Of a DNA stretch of 64,000 nucleotides, positions 45,154-56,068 are shown one piece after another; positions within the stretch are counted from its first letter, which is position 1, and every line of letters begins with the position of its first letter. The notes beneath the pieces are model-generated. The model worked only from the letters and a program-made list of their open reading frames with translations, searched no databases and was not told the origin of the DNA. Both the position numbers and the translations under genes were made by a program. The DNA is from Halothiobacillus sp. (lineage in GTDB: Bacteria; Pseudomonadota; Gammaproteobacteria; Halothiobacillales; Halothiobacillaceae). The stretch covers positions 1-64,000 of the forward strand of contig JAGUXT010000055.1 in assembly GCA_020061705.1 (NCBI GenBank), in the 5' to 3' direction.

Positions 45154-46035
45154 ATGAGTACGATTTCTGCAAGTCTGGTCAAAGAACTGCGCGAGCGCAC
45201 CAGCGCTGGCATGATGGAATGCAAAAAAGCCCTGGTCGAAGTCGGTGGTGACATCGAAGCGGCGATCGAGTGGATGCGCAAGCAAGGTATGGCCAAGGCC
45301 GATAAGAAATCAGGCCGTACTGCAGCTGATGGTGTGGTCGTGATTGCGGTCGCTGACGATGGTAAATCTGCGGCACTGGTGGAAATCAACAGTGAAACCG
45401 ACTTTGTGGCCAAGAGCGAAGACTTCGTCAAGTTTGCCAATGAAGTGGCTCAAGTGGTTCTGACCCAGAATCCGGCGGATATCGACGCCTTGCTGGCTGC
45501 AAAAATGTCAAATGGCGAAGATGTCAACACCGTGCGTTCTGCGCTAATCGCCAAGATCGGCGAAAACCTGCAAGTGCGTCGTTTTGTGCGTATCGAGACC
45601 ACGGGTGTTATCGGTGCTTACCGTCATGGCGAGCGTATCGGTGTTCTGACTGAATTGACGGGCGGTGATGTTGCTGTCGCCAAGGATGTGTCCATGCACA
45701 TCGCGGCAAGTCGTCCAGTCTGCGTTTCCGAGTCCGATGTACCGGCTGAATTGATCGAGAAAGAGCGTGCGATTTTCCTGGATCAGGCCATACAAAGTGG
45801 TAAGCCTGCTGAAATTGCGGCCAAGATGGTTGACGGACGTATTCGCAAGTACCTCGCTGAAGTGGCTCTGACCGGTCAGCCTTTCGTCAAGGATGCCGAT
45901 GTAACTGTCGGCGCAATGCTGAAAAAGTCAGGTTGCGAGGTGACTCAATTCGTGCGCTTTGAAGTAGGCGAAGGCATTGAAAAGCAGACCACTGACTTTG
46001 CAGCCGAAGTGGCGGCACAAGTTGCTGCCAGCTAA
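45154..46035 (+). CDS. tsf: Elongation factor Ts
   Basis: EF-Ts (293 residues), nucleotide-exchange factor for EF-Tu. N-terminal UBA-like domain with [20 protein letters not shown], the [10 protein letters not shown] core that contacts EF-Tu, and the C-terminal dimerisation module. ATG 45154 is preferred because GGAG lies at the right distance; an ATG at 45142 would add four residues. Confidence 0.98.
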   Translation: MSTISASLVKELRERTSAGMMECKKALVEVGGDIEAAIEWMRKQGMAKADKKSGRTAADGVVVIAVADDGKSAALVEINSETDFVAKSEDFVKFANEVAQVVLTQNPADIDALLAAKMSNGEDVNTVRSALIAKIGENLQVRRFVRIETTGVIGAYRHGERIGVLTELTGGDVAVAKDVSMHIAASRPVCVSESDVPAELIEKERAIFLDQAIQSGKPAEIAAKMVDGRIRKYLAEVALTGQPFVKDADVTVGAMLKKSGCEVTQFVRFEVGEGIEKQTTDFAAEVAAQVAAS

Positions 46036-46112
46036 TAGCTAAGGGTGACTGCAAAGTCATCCTTCAGTACGGCTTGAACGTGTATTTTTTAACTTAAACT
46101 TAGGGTCAAATC

Positions 46113-46844
46113 ATGCAAACTCCTGCGCTCCGTTACCGTCGTGTCCTTCTCAAATTGAGTGGCGAGGCGTTAATGGGCGCGTGTGATTACGGCATTGACC
46201 CTGAAGTTCTCCACCGTCTTGCGACTGAAATCCTGAACCTGCAAAGAATGGGTGTGGAAATTGGTCTGGTGATTGGCGGTGGCAATATTTTCCGTGGTGC
46301 GGGTCTGGCCGAAGGCGGCATGGATCGTGTCACGGGCGACCATATGGGTATGTTGGCCACGGTGATGAATGCCCTGGCGATGCAGGATGCCATTGAACGT
46401 CAGGGTGGCGAAGTGCGCGTCATGTCGGGGTTGTCCATTCATCAGGTGTGTGAGGATTACGTGCGCCGCCGTGCGGTGCGCCACCTTGAGAAGGGACGTG
46501 TGGTGATATTTGCCGCAGGCACGGGCAGCCCATACTTTACGACGGATACGGCGGGCAGTCTGCGTGCGATTGAAGCGTGCTGTGATGTGCTGATTAAGGC
46601 CACGAAGGTGGATGGGGTTTATGATTGTGACCCGATGAAGCACCCGCACGCCTGTCGCTACGAAACCTTGACCTATGATGAAGCCATTACGCGTCAGCTT
46701 GGGGTAATGGATGCGACGGCACTGGTGATGTGTCGTGATAATGATTTGCCTCTCATCGTCGCCGACATCAATACACCGGGTTTGTTGCAAAGCCTGGTCA
46801 TGGGCGAGCGTGTGGGAACTTTGGTGACAAGGGAGATACAGTGA
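46113..46844 (+). CDS. pyrH: UMP kinase
   Basis: PyrH (243 residues), the bacterial UMP kinase of the amino-acid-kinase fold, making UDP. Motifs: [44 protein letters not shown] and [17 protein letters not shown]. It is regulated by GTP and UTP in other bacteria. frr starts 1 bp after its stop codon. Confidence 0.98.
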   Translation: MQTPALRYRRVLLKLSGEALMGACDYGIDPEVLHRLATEILNLQRMGVEIGLVIGGGNIFRGAGLAEGGMDRVTGDHMGMLATVMNALAMQDAIERQGGEVRVMSGLSIHQVCEDYVRRRAVRHLEKGRVVIFAAGTGSPYFTTDTAGSLRAIEACCDVLIKATKVDGVYDCDPMKHPHACRYETLTYDEAITRQLGVMDATALVMCRDNDLPLIVADINTPGLLQSLVMGERVGTLVTREIQ

Positions 46845-46845
46845 A

Positions 46846-47403
46846 ATGATTGAAGCACTACGTAAAGATGCCGAATTGCGCATGGGTAAAAGTTTGGAAG
46901 CTTTGAAGTCGGAGCTATCGAAAGTGCGCACCGGGCGTGCGCATCCATCCATTCTCGATCACGTTAAGGTCGATTATTACGGTCAAGAAGTTCCCCTGTC
47001 CCAGGTTGCCAAGGTGGTGGCTGAAGATGCACGCAATCTCAGCGTTACGCCCTGGGAAAAAGACATGGTGAGCAAGATCGAAAAAGCCATCATGACTTCC
47101 GATCTTGGCTTGAATCCGATGAGCATGGGGATGGTGATTCGCGTTCCGCTCCCAGCGCTGACCGAAGACCGTCGCCGTGATTTGGTGAAAGTGGTGCGTA
47201 GCGAAGCCGAAGCTTCGAAAGTGGCCATTCGTAATATTCGCCGCGATGTGAATGGCACCTTGAAAAATCAACTCAAGGATAAGTTGATTAGCGAAGACGA
47301 GGAGCGCCGTGCGCAAGATGTCATCCAAAAGCTAACCGATAAGGCGGTGGCGGATGCGGATGCCATTCTTGCGGTGAAAGAAAAGGAATTAATGGAAGTT
47401 TGA
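46846..47403 (+). CDS. frr: Ribosome recycling factor
   Basis: RRF (185 residues) splits post-termination ribosomes with EF-G. Complete family sequence: [21 protein letters not shown] in the first helix and hinge, [22 protein letters not shown], and a long C-terminal helix with [15 protein letters not shown]. It follows pyrH directly, the normal order. Confidence 0.98.
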   Translation: MIEALRKDAELRMGKSLEALKSELSKVRTGRAHPSILDHVKVDYYGQEVPLSQVAKVVAEDARNLSVTPWEKDMVSKIEKAIMTSDLGLNPMSMGMVIRVPLPALTEDRRRDLVKVVRSEAEASKVAIRNIRRDVNGTLKNQLKDKLISEDEERRAQDVIQKLTDKAVADADAILAVKEKELMEV

Positions 47404-47470
47404 GTCCGAGGCCGGGTTCGGTTAAGGGTTCTTAAGTCGGGCATTTTGACTTTTTTAATATGGCACGGCT

Positions 47471-48220
47471 TTGAACGTTTCTTCTACATCTGCATCTATT
47501 CCGCGTCACATCGCCATCATCATGGATGGTAACGGACGTTGGGCGAAGCAGCATGGTTTGCCGCGCGTTATTGGGCATCGTCGTGGTGCGACTGCCTTGC
47601 GCCATGTGGTGCGCGCCTGTGTTCAGCGTCAGGTTCAGGTATTAACAGTATTCGCGTTTTCAAGTGAAAACTGGCATCGGCCTGAAACCGAGGTTAAAGC
47701 GCTGATGGTTCTTTTTATGCACTCCTTGCGTCGTGAGGTTGAAAAACTGCATGAGGCGGGGGTGCGTTTGCGTTTTATTGGTGAACGTGGACGTTTTGAT
47801 CGAGCCCTGCAGCAAAAAATGGAGGCTGCAGAGCATCTTACGGCGAATAATTCGTGCATGACGATGGTGATTGCCGTGAATTATGGAGGGCGTTGGGATT
47901 TGGTTCAGGCGGCGCGCGCTTTGGCGGAAGATGTGTCGGCGGGGCAAATTGCTCTTGGTGATTTGAATGAACAGGCTCTGTCCGGGCATTTGGCTCTGGC
48001 CGATCTGCCTGAGCCGGATTTACTCATTCGAAGCGGCGGCGAGCAACGCATCAGCAATTTTCTGTTGTGGCAGATGGCCTACACCGAGTTGTATTTTACT
48101 CCAACCTTGTGGCCCGATTTCCGTGTGGATGATTTGGAGCGGGCACTGACCTGGTTTGCCGGGCGTGAGCGGCGTTTTGGGCGAGTTGAAAGCACGCACC
48201 CGAGGCTGGGACATGCTTAA
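47471..48220 (+). CDS. uppS: Undecaprenyl diphosphate synthase
   Basis: cis-Prenyltransferase (249 residues) that makes the C55 lipid carrier for peptidoglycan and O-antigen synthesis. Motifs: HIAIIMDGNGRWAKQHG with the catalytic aspartate, GHRRGATALRHVVRAC, FAFSSENWHRPETEV, NYGGRWDLVQAARAL and PDLLIRSGGEQRISNFLLWQ. No ATG precedes the core; a TTG at 47471 (MNVSSTSASIPRH) is the probable start. It overlaps cdsA by 8 bp. Confidence 0.96.
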   Translation: MNVSSTSASIPRHIAIIMDGNGRWAKQHGLPRVIGHRRGATALRHVVRACVQRQVQVLTVFAFSSENWHRPETEVKALMVLFMHSLRREVEKLHEAGVRLRFIGERGRFDRALQQKMEAAEHLTANNSCMTMVIAVNYGGRWDLVQAARALAEDVSAGQIALGDLNEQALSGHLALADLPEPDLLIRSGGEQRISNFLLWQMAYTELYFTPTLWPDFRVDDLERALTWFAGRERRFGRVESTHPRLGHA

Positions 48221-49052
48221 AAAACGCATTGTGACCGCATTGGTTCTGGCCATTGTTTTTTTAACGACGCTTTTTTGGTTGCCGCCGCTTGCCTTTCAGC
48301 TTTTGATGGCTCTCGTTGTGGCTTTGGTGGCCTATGAGTGGGCGGCTTTGGCTGGCTGGCGTGGGTTGGTACGCCTGGGCTATGTCTTCGGCATCGTGTT
48401 TGGTGGTGCGGGGTTGGTTTTTGCCCCTTTGGGCGGCTCCTTTCACCTTGGATTATTGATCGCCGGTTTGGTGCTTTGGGCTTTGCTGAGTTTGCGTGTC
48501 TTTTTGGGAGCGCATGTTCCAAATGTTTTACATCATGCTCATTTCAAGCTGTTGCTTGCGCCGCTGGTGCTATGGCCCGCATGGTTTGCCCTGGAATATC
48601 TGCATTCATTGCCTGATGGGGCGTGGTGGGTGTTGGGAACTTTAATGGTGGTTTGGGTGGCGGATAGCGCAGCATTTTTTGCGGGCCGCATGTTTGGTCG
48701 CGTTAAATTGGCTCCCCACATCAGTCCGGGAAAAACTGTTGAAGGTTTGCTGGGAGGACTATCAGGTGTAACCGCCTACGCTCTTATCGCCCATGGGTTT
48801 GAGCCGTTTGCGCAGCTACCTTTGTGGGCATGGTGTGCTTTGACTATCACGGTCACGTTGTTTTCAGTCATTGGGGATTTGCACGAAAGCTTGCTTAAGC
48901 GAGAAGCAGGGGTAAAAGATAGCGGAACCTTGTTGCCAGGGCATGGCGGGGTGTTCGATCGGGTGGACAGTCTTTTGGCCGCCGCACCAATCATGGCGTT
49001 TGGCTTGTTCTTGCTTGATGTCAATGGACTCGGCATGGGTGGCTTGGTGTGA
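48213..49052 (+). CDS. cdsA: Phosphatidate cytidylyltransferase
   Basis: CdsA (279 residues), a multi-spanning membrane enzyme making CDP-diacylglycerol for all phospholipids. About eight hydrophobic segments; the C-terminal signature is complete: [31 protein letters not shown] and [39 protein letters not shown] 48213 starts [16 protein letters not shown] and overlaps the uppS end; the longer frame is not conserved. It supplies the precursor of phosphatidylglycerol, the substrate of MprF at 18.7 kb. Confidence 0.96.
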   Translation: MLKKRIVTALVLAIVFLTTLFWLPPLAFQLLMALVVALVAYEWAALAGWRGLVRLGYVFGIVFGGAGLVFAPLGGSFHLGLLIAGLVLWALLSLRVFLGAHVPNVLHHAHFKLLLAPLVLWPAWFALEYLHSLPDGAWWVLGTLMVVWVADSAAFFAGRMFGRVKLAPHISPGKTVEGLLGGLSGVTAYALIAHGFEPFAQLPLWAWCALTITVTLFSVIGDLHESLLKREAGVKDSGTLLPGHGGVFDRVDSLLAAAPIMAFGLFLLDVNGLGMGGLV

Positions 49053-50254
49053 TGCAGTCATCCCGGCAGGGCGTGTGCGTTCTCGGTGCGACCGGTTCGA
49101 TTGGGCAAAGTACGCTGGATGTATTGCGCCGCCACCCTGAGCGCTGGTGGGTTGAGTCGCTGGGTGCCAATCAGGATGTCGAAGGCATGCTGGCGGCGTG
49201 TATCGAGTTCAGGCCGCGCGTGGTTGCGATGGCCGATGAGCAGGCGGCAGCGCGCTTAACGCAGGCACTCGGGGCGGCGGGATTGCTGACCGAGGTTTTG
49301 TCGGGCGAAGCAGGCATGGAGGCGATTGCTGCGGATGCAGCGAGTACGGTGGTCGTGGCGGCGATTGTTGGGGCGGCGGGTCTGCGCTCGTCCCTTGCGG
49401 CGGTGCGTGCGGGCAAGCGGGTATTGCTGGCGAACAAGGAAGCGCTGGTTATGTCGGGCGCCTTGTTTATGGCAGAAGTCGCTGCACATGGCGCAATACT
49501 TATTCCGCTGGATAGTGAGCACAATGCATTGTTTCAATGTTTGCCCGCTATTGATGCGCAGACACAGCGCTCATTGGCGGGTATTGATTCTTTGCTGCTG
49601 ACTGCGTCCGGTGGGCCTTTTCTGGATTGGCCGCTGGAGCGTTTGTTGACAGTTACGCCTGAGCAGGCATGTACGCACCCCAACTGGTCGATGGGCAGGA
49701 AGATTTCGGTGGACTCTGCCAGCTTGATGAACAAGGGGTTGGAGGTGATTGAAGCCTTTTGGTTGTTTTCCATGCCTTTGGAGCGCATCAAAGTGGTGGT
49801 TCACCCGCAAAGTATTGTGCACTCCATGGTGGCGTATGCGGATGGTTCAGTATTGGCGCAACTCGGTTTGCCCGATATGCGTACCCCAATTGCTCATGCT
49901 TTGGCGTGGCCTGAGCGTGTGCCATCGGGTGTGGCTGCGCTGGATTTGACCCAAGTGTCCCAATTGACGTTTGTGCCGCCCGATACACAGCGATTTCCAT
50001 GCTTGCGCCTCGCCTATGATGCCTTGCGCCAAGGGGGCGTGGCACCGGCGATATTGAATGCGGCGAATGAGGTGGCGGTGGACGCGTTTTTGCATCGGCA
50101 TATGGGCTTTATGCAGATTCCGGCACTGATTGAGTCCGTGCTTGACTGTGTGGCATCCGGTAGTGTGCAGACATTGGATGAAGTTTTTGCTGCGGATGTG
50201 CAGGGGCGTGTCTTAGCCAAAGAGTGGGTTCAACAGCACGGTAGAGCCGCATGA
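49052..50254 (+). CDS. dxr: 1-deoxy-D-xylulose 5-phosphate reductoisomerase
   Basis: Dxr (400 residues) makes MEP in the non-mevalonate isoprenoid pathway feeding UppS. NADPH-binding [27 protein letters not shown], the metal site [12 protein letters not shown], the LTASGGPF flexible loop, [20 protein letters not shown] and [11 protein letters not shown] are all intact. The ATG overlaps the cdsA stop (TGATG); a GTG at 49049 is an alternative. Overlaps rseP by 4 bp. Confidence 0.97.
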   Translation: MQSSRQGVCVLGATGSIGQSTLDVLRRHPERWWVESLGANQDVEGMLAACIEFRPRVVAMADEQAAARLTQALGAAGLLTEVLSGEAGMEAIAADAASTVVVAAIVGAAGLRSSLAAVRAGKRVLLANKEALVMSGALFMAEVAAHGAILIPLDSEHNALFQCLPAIDAQTQRSLAGIDSLLLTASGGPFLDWPLERLLTVTPEQACTHPNWSMGRKISVDSASLMNKGLEVIEAFWLFSMPLERIKVVVHPQSIVHSMVAYADGSVLAQLGLPDMRTPIAHALAWPERVPSGVAALDLTQVSQLTFVPPDTQRFPCLRLAYDALRQGGVAPAILNAANEVAVDAFLHRHMGFMQIPALIESVLDCVASGSVQTLDEVFAADVQGRVLAKEWVQQHGRAA

Positions 50255-51633
50255 CACATTTAATGTTTAGTGTTCTTGGTTTTTTGCTCGCCGTCGGCCT
50301 GCTGGTCGTGGTGCATGAGTGGGGGCACTTTTGGGTGGCGCGCCGCCTTGGGGTCAAAGTATTGCGTTTTTCCATCGGTTTTGGCCCGGTGTTGTACAAG
50401 TGGCAGCGCGGCGAAACTGAATATGCTTTGAGTGCCATTCCGCTGGGTGGCTACGTCAAAATGCTGGATCACCGCGAGGGCGAGGTCGACCCTGCGGAGG
50501 CAGGGCGTGCATTTGACCGCCAATCATTGGCTACACGCGCGGCGATTGTGGTCGCCGGGCCTCTGGCCAACCTGATTTTTGCCGTTCTTGCGTACACAGC
50601 GATGTTTATGGTCGGCGTGCAGGGCTTGGCTCCTATTTTGAGTACCCCTCCATTGGGTACGGCGGCGCAACTTGCCGGGCTAAATGCGGGAGCCGAGGTG
50701 GTTACAGTCAATGGCCATGCAATCAATACATTCGATGCCTTGCGAGTTGCGGTGATGCAAGCTGCGGCGAGTGACCAAAGCATCAGCCTTGGTGTGCGTG
50801 ACGATGCTTTGAATTCGAGCTCAAGCTCGGTACACGAGTTCACGTTGCCAGGTGCACCCTATCAACTCTTTGCCAGCCGTGAAGACCCCTTGGCACAGCT
50901 TGGATTGCGCCCCTGGCGGCCAGACAATGCGAACCTGATTGTAAAGGGTGTAGTTCAAGGTGCGCCCGCCGAGCGGGCTGATTTGCGCGTGGGTGATGTG
51001 ATCACTGGCATTCAAGGGGTGGAAAATGCACAAGCGAACCAAGTCATCGACTTGATTCGCAGTCATCCCGGGCAGCGCATAACCCTGGATATATTGCGCG
51101 ATGGTCAGGTTATGCATCTGGATATGCTTCCCGGCAGCAAGACCGACAAGGTTGGGGACTTTGGCTATATTGGCGCCAGTTTCGCCCTGGACATCCCGCA
51201 AAGCGTGCGTGAACGCCTGTGGCGAGTGGATCGTCAAAATCCTTGGACGGCTTTTACAGCAGCAAGCATAAAAACTTGGGATATGACTGTGCTAAGTCTG
51301 CAAGTCATGGGTAAAATGCTCACCGGTCAAGCAAGCATCGAGTCCATCAGTGGGCCACTAGGTATTGCCGACATTGCAGGTCACGCCTTGGTTCTTGGTC
51401 TGTCCACGTTTTTGGGTTTGCTAGCCTTGATCAGTTTGAGTCTTGCGATTTTAAACTTGTTACCGATCCCCATCCTGGATGGTGGTCTTTTGATGTTTTA
51501 TGCCATCGAAGCCGTACGTGGGCAGCCGCTATCCGAGCAGGCACAACTTGTGGGTCAGAAGCTGGGGATGTCCTTGCTACTTGCACTTATGGCTCTGGCC
51601 ATGTTCAATGACCTTTCACGGCTGTTTTTTTAA
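50251..51633 (+). CDS. rseP: RseP site-2 intramembrane protease
   Basis: Zinc metalloprotease of 460 residues that cleaves RseA to release sigma-E and clears signal-peptide remnants. The metal-binding HEWGH is at residues 22-26 in the first membrane helix; the second zinc site is in [12 protein letters not shown]. Two periplasmic PDZ domains lie between (about 110-215 and 225-310; [22 protein letters not shown] is typical). Four transmembrane segments. It is coupled to dxr by an ATGA overlap and precedes bamA, the usual order. Confidence 0.97.
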   Translation: MTHLMFSVLGFLLAVGLLVVVHEWGHFWVARRLGVKVLRFSIGFGPVLYKWQRGETEYALSAIPLGGYVKMLDHREGEVDPAEAGRAFDRQSLATRAAIVVAGPLANLIFAVLAYTAMFMVGVQGLAPILSTPPLGTAAQLAGLNAGAEVVTVNGHAINTFDALRVAVMQAAASDQSISLGVRDDALNSSSSSVHEFTLPGAPYQLFASREDPLAQLGLRPWRPDNANLIVKGVVQGAPAERADLRVGDVITGIQGVENAQANQVIDLIRSHPGQRITLDILRDGQVMHLDMLPGSKTDKVGDFGYIGASFALDIPQSVRERLWRVDRQNPWTAFTAASIKTWDMTVLSLQVMGKMLTGQASIESISGPLGIADIAGHALVLGLSTFLGLLALISLSLAILNLLPIPILDGGLLMFYAIEAVRGQPLSEQAQLVGQKLGMSLLLALMALAMFNDLSRLFF

Positions 51634-51669
51634 TTCTCTGCTACGCACTCAACGGGATACTTTGTTTTA

Positions 51670-54003
51670 ATGAATAGGTTCGCAAAAATTCTATTAAGTG
51701 TTGGGGTGGCATTGAGTTTAGGGACACATGCTCAAGCCGCAACCACAGTCAAACTCAGTGATATTGAGTTGCAAGGCTTGCAAAATCTTGATTCAGGCAC
51801 GGTGTTTACCTATCTCCCCTACCGCGTAGGTGATGAGTTCAGTGAGGCAGACAGCACGCGTGTCGTACGTGATTTATACAAAACAGGTTTCTTTAAGCAG
51901 GTTGAGGTCGATCAGCGCGGCGATGTACTGATCGTGAAGCTAGACGAGTTGCCCACAATTGGTGAGCTCAAGTTTTCCGGCAACGATAAAGTTGATAAAG
52001 CTGATTTGGAGAAAGCACTCAAGTCAGCGGGCTTGGTCAAGGGACGCATTCTTAACCGTGCTGTTTTAGAGCAAATGGAACAAGAGTTACAACGCTTGTA
52101 CTTCAGTATGGGCCTGTACGGTATGCGCGTTGAAGTCAAACAAACCGACTTGGGCGGCAATCGTGTCGGCCTTGATATCGAAATTTTAGAAGGCACTGAG
52201 TCCGCAATTCGTAGCGTTTCATTTGTTGGGAACAGCGTATTTTCAGAACAAACACTGGCCAGCCAATTTGATCTTGGCCCAAAAAGTTGGTGGGAATTTT
52301 ATTCAAGTAAGGATCAGTATTCACGGCAGAAGCTTGCTGCGGATTTGGAGAAGCTTCGCTCGTTCTATCTGGATCGTGGCTATGTGAAATTCAATATTGA
52401 ATCCACAGAAGTTTCCATGTCACCCGATCGCAAAGATATTTACATCACGATTGGTGTTAAAGAGGGCGACCAGTACAAAGTATCCGGTGTTGATTTCGCT
52501 GGTGCCAAAGTGGTCGATGAAGCCGAACTGCGTAAGTTGGTATTGATTAAGAGTGGTGAGGCTTTTTCACGTAAGGAGTTGACCGAGTCAACAAGCGCAA
52601 TGGTTAAGCGTATCGGTAATGAGGGGTATGCCTTTGCCAACGTTAACCCGGTTCCACAGCTTGATGAGACGAACAAGACTGTCAAATTGACGCTATATGT
52701 TGATCCCGGCAAGCGTGTCTATGTGCGCAATATAAATATTCAAGGCAATTATCTTACGGATGAAGAGGTATTCCGCCGAGAATTGCGCCAGATGGAGGCA
52801 TCCTGGTATTCCGGGGAAAAGTTGGATCGTTCGAAGACCAGATTACAGCGCTTGCCTTATGTCGAAAATGCGAGCATTGAAACCAAGCCGGTTGCAGGCA
52901 AGGCGGATGTCGTTGACGTGAATGTGGGTGTTACTGAGAAAATGTCAGGCCAGTTCAGCGTGGGTGTGGGGTACTCGCAATCTGCGGGTGTGCTTTTCAA
53001 CCTGAACGTGGCTCAATCAAACTTTCTAGGCACAGGAAACCTGGCTTCAATTAAACTAGATCGTAGTGCATCCTACAGTTCCTACAGTCTTTCATTATTG
53101 GATCCTTACTGGACGATTGATGGCATCAGTGCTGGTGTGAGTGCTTTTTACACCAAAACAGATACGGAAAACTTAAACACTACTGTGATTAGTCGATATA
53201 TTCTTGACTCCTATGGCGCTGACTTGAAGTTTTCTATGCCGGTTTCGGAGTCCGTAAGCGCACGGTTAGGGTTTGGCTTGTCTAATGCTGCTCTTAAAAC
53301 AACGGTTGAATCGCCTGATTGGGTTACTAACAACAGTTATGATTTCCTATCGATTACCCCAGGTGTCTCGATGGATACACGTGATCGCATTGTTTTTCCT
53401 AATTCTGGTATTTTCACGGGCGTATATGCGGATGTGACTCTTCCAGGCAGTGGATTGGAATTCTACAAAATTAATGCGGACTATGCGCAATATTTTAGTG
53501 TATATAAAAACTTTGTTTTAAAGGGGTATGGCACGGTAGGACTTGGAGATAGTTATGGAAAAAGCTATTCCTACGTTAACAACCAAGGGGTTACTATTGA
53601 AACTCCTCTGCCACCCTTCAGAAATTATTATGCCGGTGGCGTACGTTCGGTTCGTGGTTATGAAGACTATAGCTTAAGCTCTGGTCCCGCTACGCTTGAC
53701 AGCAATGGCGACCCTCAAGGTGGTGCTTTTAAGGTCGTTGGTGGTGCTGAATTTTCTGCGCCACTTCCTTTTCTTGGTCCGGAAGTTGAGAAAAATGTAC
53801 GTTTGAGTTTGTTTTATGATGTGGGCAACGTTTATTATGACTACAGTTCATTCGACTCAAATGAATTGCGTATGTCTTTTGGGGTTTCGTTAAACTGGAT
53901 ATCCCCTATTGGGCCTTTGATTTTAAGTTATGCTGTTCCATTTAACGATCAGCCTGGCGATAAACTACAGGCTTTCCAGTTTTCTGTTGGCTCTGGTTTC
54001 TGA
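51670..54003 (+). CDS. bamA: BamA, outer-membrane protein assembly factor
   Basis: Omp85-family protein of 777 residues, the central BAM component. A signal peptide (about 1-24, ending HAQA) is followed by five POTRA domains (about 25-425; GLQNLDSGTVFTYLPYRVGDEF starts POTRA1, RNINIQGNYLTDEEVFRRELRQMEASWYS starts POTRA5) and the 16-strand barrel with GGVRSVRGYEDYSLS, which contains the conserved VRGF/Y-type lid motif. It ends in F after SVGSG, the barrel-assembly signal. skp follows 21 bp downstream. Confidence 0.98.
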   Translation: MNRFAKILLSVGVALSLGTHAQAATTVKLSDIELQGLQNLDSGTVFTYLPYRVGDEFSEADSTRVVRDLYKTGFFKQVEVDQRGDVLIVKLDELPTIGELKFSGNDKVDKADLEKALKSAGLVKGRILNRAVLEQMEQELQRLYFSMGLYGMRVEVKQTDLGGNRVGLDIEILEGTESAIRSVSFVGNSVFSEQTLASQFDLGPKSWWEFYSSKDQYSRQKLAADLEKLRSFYLDRGYVKFNIESTEVSMSPDRKDIYITIGVKEGDQYKVSGVDFAGAKVVDEAELRKLVLIKSGEAFSRKELTESTSAMVKRIGNEGYAFANVNPVPQLDETNKTVKLTLYVDPGKRVYVRNINIQGNYLTDEEVFRRELRQMEASWYSGEKLDRSKTRLQRLPYVENASIETKPVAGKADVVDVNVGVTEKMSGQFSVGVGYSQSAGVLFNLNVAQSNFLGTGNLASIKLDRSASYSSYSLSLLDPYWTIDGISAGVSAFYTKTDTENLNTTVISRYILDSYGADLKFSMPVSESVSARLGFGLSNAALKTTVESPDWVTNNSYDFLSITPGVSMDTRDRIVFPNSGIFTGVYADVTLPGSGLEFYKINADYAQYFSVYKNFVLKGYGTVGLGDSYGKSYSYVNNQGVTIETPLPPFRNYYAGGVRSVRGYEDYSLSSGPATLDSNGDPQGGAFKVVGGAEFSAPLPFLGPEVEKNVRLSLFYDVGNVYYDYSSFDSNELRMSFGVSLNWISPIGPLILSYAVPFNDQPGDKLQAFQFSVGSGF

Positions 54004-54024
54004 TTTTTACTTGGAGATTTATTT

Positions 54025-54543
54025 GTGATTAAGCACACGCGCGTTTTATCGGTTATGTTCCTTTTGGCTCTTTCTGGAGTTGCCTCGGGTACAGCATTCG
54101 CCAAAGAACTCAAGGTTGGGTTTGTTAATTCGGCCTTGTTGCTTGATAAAGCACCACAAGCTGAAGTGGCTCGCGTTCAGCTTGAAAAGGAGTTTTCCGG
54201 ACGTGAACGCGATCTTGTGGAAAACCAAAAAGCCGCTCAGGCCATTGAGCAAAAGCTCAGTAAAGATGGCGCCACAATGAGTGATGCAGAGCGCTCTCGC
54301 CAAGAGCGTGATTTAAATCGTCGTATGCGTGAGCTTCAGCGTCAACAAGTTGAGTTTCGTGATGATTTGAATTTGCGTAAAAACGAAGAGTTGGCCAAGC
54401 TTCAACGTACTGTATATCAAGTTATTAGTGAGATGGCCAAAAGCGAAGAATTTGATCTGATTTTGAGTGACGGTGTAGTTTTTGCCAGCCCAAGTGTTGA
54501 TATCACCAACAAAATCCTGGAACGTCTGCAATCTGCTAAGTAA
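54025..54543 (+). CDS. skp: Skp/OmpH periplasmic chaperone
   Basis: Chaperone of 172 residues that holds unfolded outer-membrane proteins on the way to BamA. Signal peptide (about 1-26, ending TAFA), then KVGFVNSALLLDKAPQAEVARVQLEKEFSGRE and two long coiled-coil helices (RQERDLNRRMRELQRQQVEFRDDL), ending in the short beta segment FDLILSDGVVFASPSVDITNKI. The start is GTG. The placement between bamA and lpxD is standard. Confidence 0.94.
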   Translation: MIKHTRVLSVMFLLALSGVASGTAFAKELKVGFVNSALLLDKAPQAEVARVQLEKEFSGRERDLVENQKAAQAIEQKLSKDGATMSDAERSRQERDLNRRMRELQRQQVEFRDDLNLRKNEELAKLQRTVYQVISEMAKSEEFDLILSDGVVFASPSVDITNKILERLQSAK

Positions 54544-54574
54544 TTTATTTAGTCACTGACAAGCTAGTTTAATT

Positions 54575-55612
54575 GTGAATCTTGCTGAACTTGCTCAAAA
54601 ACTAGGCATCCCCTTGGTTGGGGATGCCTCTTTTGTTGTTGGTGGAGTTGCTGCTCTTGATCGCGCAGAAAATACTTCACTTTGTTATGTGCAAGATAGC
54701 GCCTACTTGGATGCGGCCCTTAATTCTTGTTGTGGTGTCTTAATAATTTCATCCAAGCACTTACCGAATATGGGTCAAGCTAGGTGTTCAAATTTTCTAA
54801 TAAGCGATCATCCCCATCTTGCATTTGCTAAAGCGGCCAACATTCTTCATCCAGCCAAAGCTCGTCGAGGGATCCATCCAACAGCGGTTATAAGTCCTGA
54901 CGCAAAGATTGATTCCACGGCGTGGATTGGTCCTTTCGTCGTAATTGAAGACTATGTTTCTATTGGCCGTGATGTTCAGATTGGATCTCACTGCCATATT
55001 GGATCTATGAGTCATATTTCTGATGAAACACAATTATTTCCTCGTGTTACGATTTTGCATGACGTACACATCGGAGCTCGCTGTCGAATTTTATCCGGTG
55101 CGGTGATTGGCTCGGATGGTTTCGGTTTGGTCCAAGAGAGAGGTACTTGGCAGCATGTGCCACACTTGGGGCGGGTCGTTATCGGCAACGATGTTGATAT
55201 TGGTGCCAATACTACCGTTGATCGTGGAACGCTCTCGGATACCCTGATTATGGACGGAGTGAAAATCGACAATCTGGTTCAGATTGCGCATAACGTTGTT
55301 ATTGGTCGTCACTCGGCAATTGCGGGTTGTGCAGGTTTGGCTGGAAGTTCTGTTGTGGGTGAGTATTGTTTATTGGCGGGAGGCGTTGGTCTTGCGGGTC
55401 ATTTAAAACTTGCAGATAAGGTGCACATCACAGGAATGTCGATGGTGACAAAATCAATTCAACAATCAGGTGTTTATTCATCCGGGACACCGTTGGATGA
55501 AAATAGGAATTGGCGTCATAATGCCGCTCGATTTAAGACGCTTGATTCATTGGCGCGCCGCCTGGGCAAGGTTGAGCGTCATCTTGGTTTTCGGGAAATA
55601 TCAGAGGATTGA
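54575..55612 (+). CDS. lpxD: LpxD, UDP-3-O-acylglucosamine N-acyltransferase
   Basis: LpxD (345 residues) adds the N-linked hydroxyacyl chain in lipid A synthesis. It has the N-terminal uridine-binding domain (LAQKLGIPLVGDASFVVGGVAALDRAE), a left-handed parallel beta-helix of hexapeptide repeats with catalytic histidine in NLVQIAHNVVIGRH, and a C-terminal helix. The start is GTG 54575. fabZ follows 3 bp downstream. Confidence 0.97.
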   Translation: MNLAELAQKLGIPLVGDASFVVGGVAALDRAENTSLCYVQDSAYLDAALNSCCGVLIISSKHLPNMGQARCSNFLISDHPHLAFAKAANILHPAKARRGIHPTAVISPDAKIDSTAWIGPFVVIEDYVSIGRDVQIGSHCHIGSMSHISDETQLFPRVTILHDVHIGARCRILSGAVIGSDGFGLVQERGTWQHVPHLGRVVIGNDVDIGANTTVDRGTLSDTLIMDGVKIDNLVQIAHNVVIGRHSAIAGCAGLAGSSVVGEYCLLAGGVGLAGHLKLADKVHITGMSMVTKSIQQSGVYSSGTPLDENRNWRHNAARFKTLDSLARRLGKVERHLGFREISED

Positions 55613-55615
55613 TGC

Positions 55616-56068
55616 GTGAGTCGTATTATAAATATTCAAGACGTTATGCGTCATTTGCCCCATCGCTACCCTTTCTTGCTTGTTGATAGGGTTTTGGATT
55701 GGGCTCCCAATGATTATCTTATTGCGCTCAAGAACGTCACATATAATGAAAATTTCTTTCAAGGTCATTTTCCTGTACGTCCAGTAATGCCCGGTGTATT
55801 GATAACCGAAGCATTGGCGCAAGCGACTGGGATTTTAGCTTTTGCCAGCTTGGGCGATAAGCCTAATGACAATACATTGTATATGCTTGTTGGGTTAGAT
55901 AACGTAACGTTTAGGCGCATGGTTGAACCAGGTGATCAACTTACCTTACATGTTAAGCAAAAGCGGTTAGTGCGTAATTTGGGTATTTTTGAGTGTGAAG
56001 CACTTGTGGGTGAGGAGCTTGCGGCCAAGGCCACAATTAAATGTATCGCAAAGGATGTCACTGCATGA
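55616..56068 (+). CDS. fabZ: FabZ, hydroxyacyl-ACP dehydratase
   Basis: Hot-dog-fold dehydratase (150 residues) of type II fatty acid synthesis. The catalytic histidine is in NFFQGHFPVRPVMPGVLI and the glutamate in TEALAQATG. LPHRYPFLLVDRVLDW is the typical N-terminus. It competes with LpxA for hydroxymyristoyl-ACP, which explains its place in the lpx cluster. Start GTG 55616; the stop overlaps the lpxA ATG. Confidence 0.97.
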   Translation: MSRIINIQDVMRHLPHRYPFLLVDRVLDWAPNDYLIALKNVTYNENFFQGHFPVRPVMPGVLITEALAQATGILAFASLGDKPNDNTLYMLVGLDNVTFRRMVEPGDQLTLHVKQKRLVRNLGIFECEALVGEELAAKATIKCIAKDVTA